NCBI GenBank assembly: GCA_023078555.1
Contig: CM041200.1
Span: 4,492,936 to 4,556,935 of the forward strand
Reading direction: 5' to 3'
DNA: 64,000 bases
Source: Ulva prolifera
Taxonomy: Eukaryota > Chlorophyta > Ulvophyceae > Ulvales > Ulvaceae
Shown here piece by piece: positions 43,101 to 54,143 of the stretch. Within the stretch, counting starts at the first letter, position 1. Every line of letters begins with the position of its first letter. The notes under the pieces are model-generated. The model was not told where the DNA came from and did no database searches. It saw only the letters and a list, made by a program, of their open reading frames with translations. Both the position numbers and the translations under genes were made by a program.

Positions 43101-44499
43101 GTGCAGTGCATCCACTTGCATTATTGCTTGTTGCTCGGACGGGGTAGGTGGGAGAAGCTTCAGCGGGCCATGCGCTACTGTATCACGTGAGCTGGGATCT
43201 AGGAGGTGTCACCTTGTGCTGTGGGTACGATATGCAATCATACATAGTATGCAATCTACCATACATGCACTACAAGCACCCTGGACGCCCATTTGGGGCA
43301 GCAGCCTCCTGACCCGTCCCCTTGTGTGGCCGAAGCCGCAGAGCCAGACTGCACCACGTCTGACTATGCTATGCATATCACATTTACTTATCTCAGGGTT
43401 GTAATGCAGAGGCCATGAATTTTGCAGTAGGCTGTTGTCACCTCGCATCATTCTCACAGACTCGTGTACATCTGCAGAGGGCATGGCTGCAGGTGCAGTC
43501 AGGATCTCGTGTTGTTTGAAAATGACTGGACTTCCGGGTAGCCATGCCTGCGCCTGATGGCAAAACCAGGCCGAGTCAAAGTCTATTGCAGACACGGACA
43601 TACAGGCATATGCGGTCAGATGATGATCACATCACGCGGCCACGCCAGGCATGCATCCACATAAAACCCTGTAGACACACTGGCAGAACCCTGCGTCCTG
43701 TTTGGCTCGCACAATAACACAATAATGCGACAGCATAAGGACCGCAACAGCAGTGACCAAATCAGTCCTGCCGGCAAGTGCAGACGGCAGTGGCATATGT
43801 ACAGATGGCCTTTGCAACGTGAAATGCAGCAGCTTTGCTGCGGCCAAGATCCGAAGTCAATGACTGAGAAGCTCCTGCTGAGCGTCACTGGGGAGTCCCG
43901 AAATCCAATCTGCAGCAGGGACCTCAATCACCTGCACCCTGAGCACGAAGTGCCGACAAAATTCACATGTGATCCAAGATATGGACGTGGTATGCCACGA
44001 CTTCTCTATGCAACCAGATACAACAAGTTTCCTACACAGATGCTTGTGTGGCTTGTTCAAGTACGCCCTGCTGAGCAGGCACCAGGCACCTCCCAGCACT
44101 GTAGCCCAGCGACCAATTGAATGCAGGCCCGGCAAAGCCATGTTCAGTATTTATGCATCTGAGGACACCTCTGCATGCCAAAGTAAGTCCCCATCTGCAG
44201 TTGTTGCCCTGCTACGTCTCCAGACCCATGCAGCGCCGGCGCAGCATGAGATCACAGTGGCCATAGCGCACTGGACATGCATTCAAGGTCATAGGTCCCA
44301 TGGGCAAGTGTGCTCCGGTTGCGCCTTGTTCTGGCAGATTCAGAAGTCCAGTAGTCCCTGCCTGCTAGGGCTGCTTCCCTCCGCCATGCTATATTGACAA
44401 GGATACGAGCGCAGATCCTGGCCAAATGATAGATGTCCATATCAAAGCGTGGCTGACAGCATCGCTCCTGGAGGCGTCCACCTGACCACGATTCGTCTA
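43101..44499. other. Intergenic region, no recognised gene
   Basis: Short frames only. It forms the 3' flank of paralogue B (minus) and the far flank of the D block. Confidence 0.45.
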
Positions 44500-46367
44500 C
44501 TACACCAGAGTGGGAACGGATTGCTTTTGCCCGGCTTGTGACTGCACATTCCCATCGGTCGCTGCACCATGGCTGCCTTCTGGTGCAGAGCCGTCCGGCG
44601 CGTAGCTTGGAGGAGTGCAAGGATCATCACGACACTCCGGATCTCCATCTTCTTCGCCAAGGGCTATGTCAACATGATCCACTGCGGCCGCATGTTCCGC
44701 TGTCGCCGCTGAAACCAGCTGTTCGTCAGTTTGTGGAGGGTCACTTCCAGCGAGAGTTGTTGACGGAGCTGCATCAGGGGAAGCATCGTTGGGGCGAGCG
44801 TGCTCCTCAGCGACATCGCGCGCAGTCCAGCAGCCTCTATTTGCGTACATGCAGCCGCTTCCTGTACCATTCGCCGCTGGTAGATTTGCACACAGGGAGA
44901 GCAGCATGCTCTGGTCATGACGATCACAGCCACAACTGTTGTGGGCCATAAGCACAGCCTGAAGGACACACCACCGAGCAGCAGTGTGACGAGGACCCCA
45001 ACACCAAGGAGGATGCAGCCGGTCTTCAGCTGCACAAAACAGCACCTCAGACGCATGAGCAGCTTTCACGCAAGGCCCAGGCAAACCAGGCATAAGTACT
45101 TTGCGATGTCTGAACCTACCCCTTGTTTGCTGAAGGCGCACCTGCCCTTTATTGATGCCCCCGAAGTCGCCCGTGCCATCGGTGATGGCCAAGAAGTACA
45201 GGTATGGGTCCCGCTCATGCCTCACACGCACCGGCACCATGGCGCCTTCCTGCTGTTCAGCAGCGTATTGAAGGATGACGTCGCTGAACCGCCTACTTGG
45301 AGGTCTGGGAATGTAACAACCTGGAACGGCCCTGTGTAGCTGATGAGTGTGGGCGCCACAAGGCTGCTTGCCCGCCCCCATTCAACATTAACAAGCTTTA
45401 CGGCATGTCTGGCAGAGATCAAAGCGCAACAATACGCTGGCACAGGGCATGGCACTTCAGGGCCTGACCTGGGCCAGAAGGTCCTGCTGGGCGGTCTGGC
45501 AGTGTGTCATTTGCAAGCGTCCACTCGCCATAGCGTCGAGTCACACGGACGCAGACTTCTGCCGGTACTGACTGCAGCTCACACCTGAATGCATCGCCAT
45601 AGAGGCCACTAGGTTTGCCGCCTTGAGATTCGCAGTAAGACACGCATGCCCTGTAAGATTGCATGGTCAGCGCTCTGCAGCTGGGGCTGAAGCTGACAAT
45701 GGCGGCCCTCCGTGTGCCGTAAATGAAGCACAATTCGAGTGTGGCAAAATTGAGCTGGATATGCTGTAGCGTACACGGTGGCAAGCGACAGTTGACACGG
45801 ACCAACAACAGCAAGTTTCAGGGTCGTGTTCCCAGACCTGAGCTCCTCTTGAGCCATGGCAGCGCTTCGTTGTGGGTTCGGGTCGGGGAGTGCCCGTGGG
45901 AGGTGGTGGCACAGTTCGGAAAGGCTGTATGATACATTAGTGTCAATTGTCACGACACCAACCTGCAGCCACCGCATCAGTGATGGACTTGACTGGTGAA
46001 GCAGAAACGCGAGCCAACAGCTAGCAGACGAAAACATACAAACAAGGCAAAATGCAGACGAAGATCAAGTGGATCAGCACCGTAGAGTTGAGGTAAAGGA
46101 ATTCATAGTCCAGGATGCATCCGTTGTTCATCTCAACGGTAGGGGTGGCCCTTCTAAAGTAAGACCGGCGAGGATATGTGCTGAAGGTGCCACCCTCGCG
46201 AGACTCGGCTTTGAGGTCTTCGAACATATCATTGTTGGGCAGTGCCATAACATCTGAGCCGGGGCTGCAAGAGCTGGACAGCAAGTACGTCCAGGCATTG
46301 TCAGATGTCATGCTGAAGTTGTCAACGCCTCCACCATTCCAGGCATCGACAGCCATGTCAAATTCAT
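44500..46367 (-). CDS. Paralogue B of the unassigned membrane-protein family
   Basis: Exons 1-6 lie at 46367-46081, 45962-45838, 45650-45469, 45320-45142, 45029-44972 and 44861-44500, all in phase. Exon 1 (287 bp), exon 3 (182 bp) and exon 5 (58 bp) equal those of A. Marks: MAVDAWNGGGVDNF, SREGGTFSTYPRRSY, CESQGGKPSG, VPAEVCVRVTRRYGEW, VRHERDPYLYFLAITDGTG. The transmembrane helix is GCILLGVGVLVTLLLGG. The tail is acidic, contains GDPECRDDPC, and ends SVPTLV, close to the C end. Six cysteine positions recur between A, B and C. The signal-peptide exon upstream of 46367 was not found; a candidate opens MSLLPVLVLG near 46.54 kb. Confidence 0.75.
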
Positions 46368-47928
46368 CTACAATACGCACTGAGTCAATGGGCTGCAGTA
46401 GCAATGATTTCAAGATTCAGCGACTGCTCAAAAGGGTGATGTGCTGTGTTCTTGTCTGTGCAAAGAAGATTGTTGGCGCGACCATGGCCCAGGACAAGCA
46501 CAGGAAGCAAAGACATAGATTACTATCAACAGCAATACGCACCAACTTTGTTGCCTCTGTCAGTCTTGACTGATTTGGTCACTTCAACGATGCCCACGAC
46601 TACAGCACACACCGAGGTTGTATGGTGGCACGGCACGCAGGCCTATCGCTCAAGTGACATCAACGAATAGCAGGGATATCAGATTGAGTGTGAACATCTG
46701 CATGCAAAACCGAGTAGATCGCACTCGTCAACACCAGCCCTGCTGCAAAAAGAATTATATACAGGCGGGCCTTCCACGGACTGCTCTGCCGGAACTTCTG
46801 CACCACAACACATCAGAAGACGATATATATAAACCGACACATTATACGCCACATCATCAAAGGCGGGACATCAAGGTAGGAGATTGCAGCACATGGTTCC
46901 GCGCATGTGTGTTCGCAAAACGTTGTCAGTGCAGCTGACACTGCGGTTGCAGCGCACCTGCCATTGATCCCAGCAGCACAGGACACGCTTCATGGCTGTG
47001 ATGTGTGACTGTCGGCTCCAAGTGAAACAGCAGGTGACTTCGCTAGCCCGGTCACTGTGTCGTCGCACGCAAGCCCACTTGCTCGACTGTTTCGGTGATG
47101 AGTGCACTAGCCCATTTGGCACTGCAGCAGCATATAATTAGGCCTCGTGGTGTGCAATAGACTCCGCATGGCGGTGTCTGCCGTGTCTCCACATGCATAG
47201 TGTTTTCTGCTCATGTTCGCCGGCGAGCCATGCCCTGCCGTGTGAGTTACAAGAACCAAGGCGAGGAGGACACGACCACATGTCGGGAAGCAGTCATCTG
47301 GAACACGCTGTGTTATCATTTGCGAACGGATCGTGTTGGAGAATGAGGCGTGTATTCCTTTTTGGCCATCTGTTCACCTCAGGGCGACCAACGACCAGGT
47401 AGAACAGCCATGCCATGTCTTGGTTGGAGATGCTGCGCTCTTTGCCAGGTGCGTTGGCTCGCCAGCTGGCAGTGGGCAGAGTTCGATACGTCTTACGATG
47501 CCTGCGTGGCCTCCAAGCGGCCTCTAATGCTGTCTTTGACCGGCGAGCAGGCAATCAGGCCTGATAATGCACACACGGAAGTGTTATACCCCACATCTGG
47601 ACTCGTCTGCATGCCTCTGGCGCTCATACTTGTCTCGCATGTGTGTGGATCCTTGACGCAGCTACGCCCGAAAACATTGTTTATCCGCGCAGCCCACGTC
47701 TGAACAGGTTGCAGTAGCCACGCAGCTACACGTGATTTTTTATTATTATTATTTTTTCCCCCCTTGTGTGTCAACCGCCTGGCTGACCGTCTCGACCTGG
47801 GATATGGTAAAGCCAGATTTGAGGCTTACAGTGTTGACACCAATTGGGCCATGGTGATGCTGCCAAGTCGCGTCGTATACATGAAACTCGTATCTTGATC
47901 CCACAGGCTGCAATGTGGTCCCCATGTT
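46368..47928. other. Divergent region between paralogues B and C
   Basis: About 1.5 kb that should hold the first exon of B and the promoters of both genes. The segmental repeat copy at 47402-47560 lies here. No separate gene was recognised. Confidence 0.45.
47402..47560 (+). repeat. Segmental repeat, copy 2 of 3
   Basis: GAACAGCCATGCCATGTCTT opens a segment close to 53597-53740 and more distantly to 40853-41030. GCGCTCTTTGCCAGGTGCGT and CTGCGTGGCCTCC are shared with copy 3. Confidence 0.8.
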
Positions 47929-50554
47929 TTGTGTTGTGAGTCATGCGAGTCCAGCTGTCTGAAATTTTGTGCCACTGTGCAGAAGATTGGTGAGCGCAGC
48001 CCTGTGTTGGCTTGCCTTCAACCTGTCATGGTTACAGCAGGGCTCATCGTAGCAAGTGTGACTTCCTCATGCTGTATGTATTGTCCTGCAAGGCTATCAT
48101 GCATCTTGACAGAGTGTGTGCTGCACGTACATTGCCCGTTGCCAAGTCTGAGTCAACACAGTGACAGCCAACTGCAGCGTGTTGTGCAGTCGTTGGAATT
48201 CCAATTCTGGTCAGATCCACACGAAATGGAAGAGGAGCAAAAATTGGTGCGGTCGCGCGCTGCCTTGGTGGCTGCAATTGTACTTTTTGATCGAGACGTG
48301 TCATTCTGCTGGCTGTGGTCTCATGTGCCATATGTGCACTGCATTTTTGTCACTCATACACTGATTGTGCTTCGCCAACGATGCTGTGACCCATCGCGCA
48401 CGACTACAGACCAGTTCAATACCGCTGTTGATGCCTGGAATGGAGGGGCTGTCGACAACTTCAGTCTGGCGTCGGGTAATGATTGGACATACTCCCTGTC
48501 AAACACATGCGGCAATGGCTCAAATGCGATTCCACTGTCTCAGAACAGTATGCTCGAAGACCTGAAGTCTGAGTCGCGTGAGGGGGGTACCTTCAGCTCA
48601 TATCCCCGCTTGACATACTTTGAAAGTGCCACTCCTGATGTACAAATCAACACTGGATCCTGCGCCTTGACTTTTGAATTCTTTCATCAGAATGCCTCGG
48701 TGATGCATCCCTCGAGCTTCAGCTGGAACTATACTGATCAGTCTCCTGACCTCTGCGCCCTGCTCGTGCGTGGCCTCCACCCCAAACGTTCTGATGTGGT
48801 CGTTGCAGGTGGGCCGGGTACAGATGAGTACGACCAAACAAAAGACTTATTCAGACATGTGCACACACTTTGAATCTGCACCTGAACCACAGTATGCCAA
48901 AAAGAAAGCAGCGCCCACGAAAAGAGCGCCCACGAAAAGTCCAGGCAGGACCACAACAGTCAGAAGCAGCCCTGTGGTTAAGAGCGGATCGCCTGCTCCA
49001 CCGCCTCCTCCGACGCCTGCAGAACTATACAGGTATGCACCCACGTCGCACATCGATGTTGTTTCACTGTCTCATAAGCCCTGGTCACGTTCGGTGGGCT
49101 CCCCTCTCGCATCACCAGCGCTGCATCGTCCACAACCATGTGATGGTCCCGTCAGTGCAGAAGCGTGTTATCCACTCTCCACCTGGTCCTTCAGAGTCCA
49201 TTTCCCGCTTGGCTGCACTGACAGTGCGTTGCCGCAGGGCATGTACAAATCATTGCAACTCTCAAGGTGGCACACCCAGTGGCAGCAACCTGGATTCATT
49301 TCGGTGTGAGCTTGTGTACGTACCAACCGAAGTCTGCATCCGTGTGACTCGGTTCTACGGCAAGTGGATGGTCGCGGATGGCACGCTGCCCGATCGCATC
49401 ACAGGCCCTTACGGCCCAGGTCAGGCCCTCAGCCACCAGGCACTGTGCCAGCGCTCCTGTAAAGAACCATGCGTGTTTAACAGCCCCGGAGGCTTTCATT
49501 GAGGCGTCGAATGCGGGTGGGCTCCTCGACAGGTGACGAGGCCATCGTGCTTATTATCTGGGCGGGGCTGCTCCAGGTTGCTTCATCACCAACCCTCCAC
49601 ACTGGCTGTTCCGTGACGTTCTCCTCCGGCAGTACACCGGGCCCGCCGGGGCGATCACGGTGCCGGTTCGAATCAGGCATGAGAGGGACCCATACCTGCA
49701 CTTCTTGGCCATCACCGACGGCACGGGTGACTTTGGGCGGACGCCTAGGGAGCAGGTGCGTCCTTCCGCTCGACGTCGTTAACACCAGCAGGTGATGTTC
49801 AGTGCACGGATGAAGCAGGTCCTGTGTTGAGCTGAAATGCTTCTTTCTTGCATCAACAGCTTCACATGATGTGGTGTGTAGCGGAGGATAGGCTTCATTC
49901 TCTTGGGTGTGGGCGCCGGTGTCATACTGCTTGCCTTGGGTGCGACCCTCGATTGTGCTTGTTGTCCTATCCTGGATGTGTTCGGTCCAGGCATACAAGC
50001 CGCGACTGCTTGCAGGAGTTGGCTACATTTATGCGTACCGTGTCGTATCACGTGTTCGCAACCAGGCACAGAAGTGCCTTGGATGTGTGGATGCTTCTCC
50101 TGAAGACGCGCCTGTAGTATACTGGAAGGATGCTGCAGAGGTAGCACATGGCGAAGAGGAGAGCAGCACAGCCATCGCAGCATGCGCCGGGTCCTGGCCT
50201 GATATCATGCATGTTGATCCTGAGTGCCAGGATGATCCCTGCGATCTGGGCCCTGCCACCATACCCGACTTCCCCATGAAAGCTTCATCTGAGGACATTT
50301 CTCCAACAAAATTGAAGCATTCAGAAAAACAAACTGCTGTTGCAGAAGAGGAGACCAGTGCAGCCATTGCAACATGCATCGATGCCGGGCCTCATTCTGT
50401 CGATGTAGATCCTGAATGCCAGGATGATCTCTGCGATCTAGGCCCTGCCAGCATACCAGACTTCTCCGCGCCTGGTGGCAACGAGCCCGCAACAACATCT
50501 GGAAACGATCAATCTCTTCCCTCAGATTCAGTGCCCTTCTTCACTCTGGTATAG
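47929..50554 (+). CDS. Paralogue C of the unassigned membrane-protein family
   Basis: A hydrophobic N-terminal exon (MVTAGLIVASV) ends near 48055 in phase one. Exons 1-6 follow at 48410-48699, 48809-49032, 49238-49419, 49577-49755, 49882-49939 and 50016-50554. Marks: TAVDAWNGGAVDNF, NDWTYSLSNTC, SREGGTFSSYPRLTYF, CNSQGGTPSGS, VPTEVCIRVTRFYGKW, IRHERDPYLHFLAITDGTG, then a helix GFILLGVGAGVILLALG. Exon 2 is longer than in A and B and carries a Lys/Pro-rich insert. The 179-residue tail is acidic and holds two copies of a 64-residue unit with DPECQDD and CDLGPA, ending SVPFFTLV. Exon 5 is 58 bp as in A, B and D. The start codon is uncertain; 47929 is simply the first ATG of the open frame. Confidence 0.75.
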
Positions 50555-51010
50555 CAGTTGTCTTGTGGCCGCGTGAAAGTGGCGGTACTTGTGGCGACAC
50601 ATGTGCTCTGATGGCCTCTGGCTGGAAGCACCTCCTCTGAGGGCCTCTCTGAGTAATGAGTAAAGAGCACTGCAGTGGACCATGCATGAACAAGCTTTTG
50701 GAAAACCTGGCACAGATCATCTGGAGTGGGCTAATGACGAATTTTTGGTGAAGTTGTGTTTCCATGCCTACGCCATCTGGTGTCATGCAAGTGCATCAGG
50801 AGCTGATCTGCTCTACTTGAGGAACGACAGTGACAGTCGTGTCCACAAGAGAGCGGCTCTAAGCCACCTCAAAAAGGTTACCGGAAAATTCAAGCAAATC
50901 AACAGAAATTCGGGCGGCTGGGGTGTGGCGTGTTACGTGTGCCGCAGGTGCTCCCAACAGGATGTGCATTGGTTACGATGTCAGGCGCTGTGGAGACGCA
51001 TGACTTTCTT
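50555..51010 (+). repeat. Segmental duplication, 3' flank of paralogue C
   Basis: This is the counterpart of 42440-43100. Shared words include GTGGCGACACATGTGCTCTG, GCACTGCAGTGGACCATGCA and GACAGTGACAGTCGTGT. An open frame here is probably not coding, since its counterpart beside D is not open in the same phase. Confidence 0.7.
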
Positions 51011-51413
51011 GGTTCCGTTCAGCGTTTTCAGCCCTGTCTGAATCACTTGGGTCTGTAACAATTGTCAAAACTTTGAGCTGCGACGGTCTGTGGGGCGGGT
51101 CTGGGCCACCGCTCGGTTGGTCAGCTTCGGAAAGTAGTAATAACTTGCGTAATGGACCTGCAGCGATATGACCGCGGCACAGCCTGTTGATGCTGCCTGA
51201 TCCACGTCCCAAAGCAAGTGAATCTCTACTCCAGCGGGCTCTCCCGGTGTGTACGAAGTCATGACACAGAGTGGTAGAGCAGGGCGTCTGCCGGCGTACC
51301 CGGAGGGAATCGGCAGAACACCGGCACGGCATGTATGCATGTGCACCCCAGGACGAGCATATGGATTTGCACGCCCGGAGATGCCGAACATCATGCGATG
51401 ATGCCGCAAGCAG
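51011..51413. other. Possible further exon, unassigned
   Basis: A minus-strand frame (51065-51409) contains SYTPGEPAGVEIHLLWDVDQ and YASYYYFPKL, which look like beta strands. It could belong to the adjacent beta-rich gene or be separate. No splice link was established. Confidence 0.3.
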
Positions 51414-51743
51414 TCATGCTTTCACAGCCGAGACCGCCGGCGGCAGGGCGCAGTAGCAACGTGTCCACACCTGCAGAAGGTGTAGCGCCACGTGAGCGAT
51501 GCTGTCACAACCTGCGGTGGACATGCTGTCTGCCACAGTGGCAAAGCTGGACTGGTTGCTGCACACCGGACTGTCCCCCGCGATGGTGAGGTCGTGCCCT
51601 AGAGCCTCCTGGCCGCTGTCATTGAGGGTACCATGCAGCTGCACACGCAACCCACCATTGGCATGGCCGTGGTCCGGAGGCCGCCACAGCGCAGCAGATT
51701 CCCTGTGCATATGCATGATCACCTTCACCACTGGAGAAGTCAT
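51414..51743 (-). CDS. Beta-rich protein F, last exon, paralogue of E
   Basis: The family is not recognised. The frame aligns along most of its length with the last exon of the gene ending at 54144: HRESAALWRP with DRNFAALWTF, LRVQLHG with FLVQLQH, and GQEALGHDLTIAGD with GEEAVGQYLTIAED. The spacing suggests a beta-trefoil or similar repeated beta fold. Upstream exons were not found; a retroposon copy lies between here and the next candidate sequence, so the gene may be incomplete. Its C-terminal extension beyond the aligned part is Ala/Cys-rich and may not be genuine coding sequence. Confidence 0.45.
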   Translation of the reverse strand: MTSPVVKVIMHMHRESAALWRPPDHGHANGGLRVQLHGTLNDSGQEALGHDLTIAGDSPVCSNQSSFATVADSMSTAGCDSIAHVALHLLQVWTRCYCALPPAVSAVKA

Positions 51744-52020
51744 CAGTTGCGGCCTCTTTGCACGCCAGTGTCGTCAGCAGCCTGTGGTGGGAAAGTGCAT
51801 GTGGGCAGATGCACACAGAGGTTGGGTTCAGGGCCGGGGCCTGGCGTTTGTTTACATATCTTTGTGTATCGTTGCATGACCACGTCAGTACACATCGTGA
51901 TTGCCCAGCTGCCAGGGCAGCATGCGAATAGCATCTGAGTCATGGAATGGTCCGAGTCGTCATCTTGACACTTGCAGGTGCTGCTGCGCTTTGATTGAGC
52001 TCCCGGAGCTTCATGGGTGG

Positions 52021-52156
52021 GCCCTGTGTCGTTTGCTGCGCCGGTGATGGGTTTGTCTGGGCGTGGTGGGTGTCGCGTGTGTGGGTGTCTGGGTGTTTGC
52101 TGCGTCTCTTTGCTTCTTTCGCGGTGCTGCCCGCCTTGCTGCCTTTGTCCTTGTAA
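52021..52156 (+). mobile_element. Short retroposon copy
   Basis: On the plus strand it runs from CTGTGTCGTTTGCTGCGCC to CTTTGTCCTTGTAA, 136 bp, closely matching the copies at 34894 and 41533 in opposite orientation. Its left end is shorter than theirs, consistent with 5' truncation. No target duplication is obvious. Confidence 0.8.
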
Positions 52157-54143
52157 CACACAACCAGATCAGGGCACTCAACTGGACAGTGCGGCTATGA
52201 CACGGCCGTGCATGCATGGTGAGAGAAGTCCGGCACACACACCCCTACTCTCGTGCTCGGCCCATGGACTGCTTAGTCTGGCCGTGTCCACCCGATAGTC
52301 GATACATCCTTGGCGCATGCATGAACAAGTACAGCAAAATCGATCAAATGTTGTGAAGCAGACCCAGGCGCTCCGAAGCTGCCATGCCTAGCCTATTCAA
52401 CATCAGCTGCACCCCATCCCTTGAGGCCACTATAACATGCACTACAGCGTTGAAACGAGTGATGCTGCATGTCCTGCAGTGGCTGAGCGCTATATGCAAG
52501 ACAGCATGCGCGTTCGTTGCCGGCAGACATCGTCATCAGGGCTGAATCGACGAATCTTTGTGCTCGAGACGATTCGCTGTGTTCTTCGGGAGCCGTTCGG
52601 CGAGGGTGTGGCCATGGGTGCCTCAGCAGCGGCGCTAGCCGTGGTGGTCGACCAGTGATCAGAGTTTGGGCTGCGGTGACGGGGCCGCCCAACGGAAGCC
52701 GGAAGGCAACGCATCGTGATGCCTTTGGGGCGGGCTCGGCTTGTCGATTATTGGGGCCGTGGCTCCGGCCAAGAATATGTATTCGGTCGTGTGCCTCGCT
52801 GTTCTACAGGTGTGCCTGGCTGCATGATTGTTGAGCGTAGCTGGCCTGATGCGCAACACGCCACTCTGTACATGTGCACGTCTGTGCAGCCGCGCGCTCT
52901 TTGCGGTGCTGTCTGCCCATGCCCACTGGGTCTAGATACACGCATGACACACATGCAAGCACCAGATGACTGCGGAATCTGGTGTTGCCTCTGGCGGCAG
53001 TTCTTTGAGAACAAAAACGTGCACGATCTGTCGACGACGCTCTGTACAGCGGTTGCCCCCGCCAGGTCGACGGCACTGCCCCGGTGATGGCGCAACGTGG
53101 GCAAGGCCGGAGTGATGGGACTGACGGTCCTGACCGACGACCTCCTGCCGCTCACTGGCGATCTCGCCTGAGCGGTGTGCCGCGCCTCTTTACTTGCTAG
53201 CTGTGAGGCACCTCCTCTGGGGCGGCCGCATCTCGGCCGGCCGGAGCGTTTGTAATTTTCACATCGTCGCCGGCCGGGTCCCAGGCCTAACCTCTAGACC
53301 TCGCGCTCATTCCCGCGCTGGGTGCGGTCGATGGCTGCCAGGTCAGCTGTCAGAGCGTGGGCAGGCGTGGCCGGTGAATCGCACCGCCTTGACCACGGCG
53401 TCGCTGCATGCATGATTGTCGCTGGGAATGTTTTGCCTGCGCGCCATGACCTGTCACACCTGCCATACCTGTCTGCAGACAGATGCAGGCTACCTGTATG
53501 TACGTGCCGTGCTCTCGCATGCGCATGGATCGCGGTGGCGATCGTCCGTCTGCATACATTTTTTCCAGCTGCTCGCTTCACGTCGACAATCACGCAGGTG
53601 AAAGAGCCACGCCATGTCTTCTGTGTGGCTACTGCGCTCTTTACCAGGTGCGTGGGGTTGCCAGCTAACGGTGGCCTTTGCTCGCTACGTCTTATGACGT
53701 CTGCGTGGCCTCCTAGCGGCGCCTATTCCCCGGGGGACATCGTGAAACAATACAGCACTGGCAGGTAGGTAGTTGTGACGGAGCATGTGGCCGTGTGTTC
53801 TTGGAGATCCACCATTTCATTCAACAATGCCCGATGTATCCACATGTTTACAAAGCGACTGGCACGGCGCAGCTGCACCATTTTTACATCTGCAACCCAT
53901 GCCACCATGTGCTTGATCATGCATTTGCCAACCAAGCTGGTGCAGCCAAATGCTAGAGCTTCCTGCCAGGATCGGCTGTTTGACGCAGACGTCTGCCCAC
54001 CCCGTCACACACTCATACCTGTGCCACATACGCTTACGCAGGATCTCCAAACTAAGGCTGCGACAATGCGCCCGCACTGCATGCAGGTCTGCAACACAGC
54101 TGACACCGTAGCCGAGCGCCCTCAAATACGGCCAGGGATAGCG
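52157..54143. other. Intergenic region with an unassigned plus-strand frame
   Basis: The plus-strand frame at 52716-53087 contains MQAPDDCGIWCCLWRQFF, which recalls the Gln and DCG of Ulp1-type cysteine proteases, but no matching His/Asp region is seen. The third segmental repeat copy lies at 53597-53740. Nothing else is recognised. Confidence 0.35.
53597..53740 (+). repeat. Segmental repeat, copy 3 of 3
   Basis: It matches 47402-47560 at roughly 80 percent by eye, including CCATGTCTT, GCGCTCTTTACCAGGTGCGT and CTGCGTGGCCTCC. No membrane-protein paralogue follows it, so it marks a truncated duplication or a dispersed repeat. Confidence 0.75.

Noticed and set aside
49665-49685. GGTTCGAATC resembling a tRNA B box
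   Set aside because: It lies inside exon 4 of paralogue C in the conserved VPVRIRHERD coding stretch, with no A box or cloverleaf around it.
50682-51041. Plus-strand 119-residue frame after paralogue C as a gene
   Set aside because: Its duplicated counterpart after paralogue D does not keep the frame, so it is more likely duplicated 3' flank.
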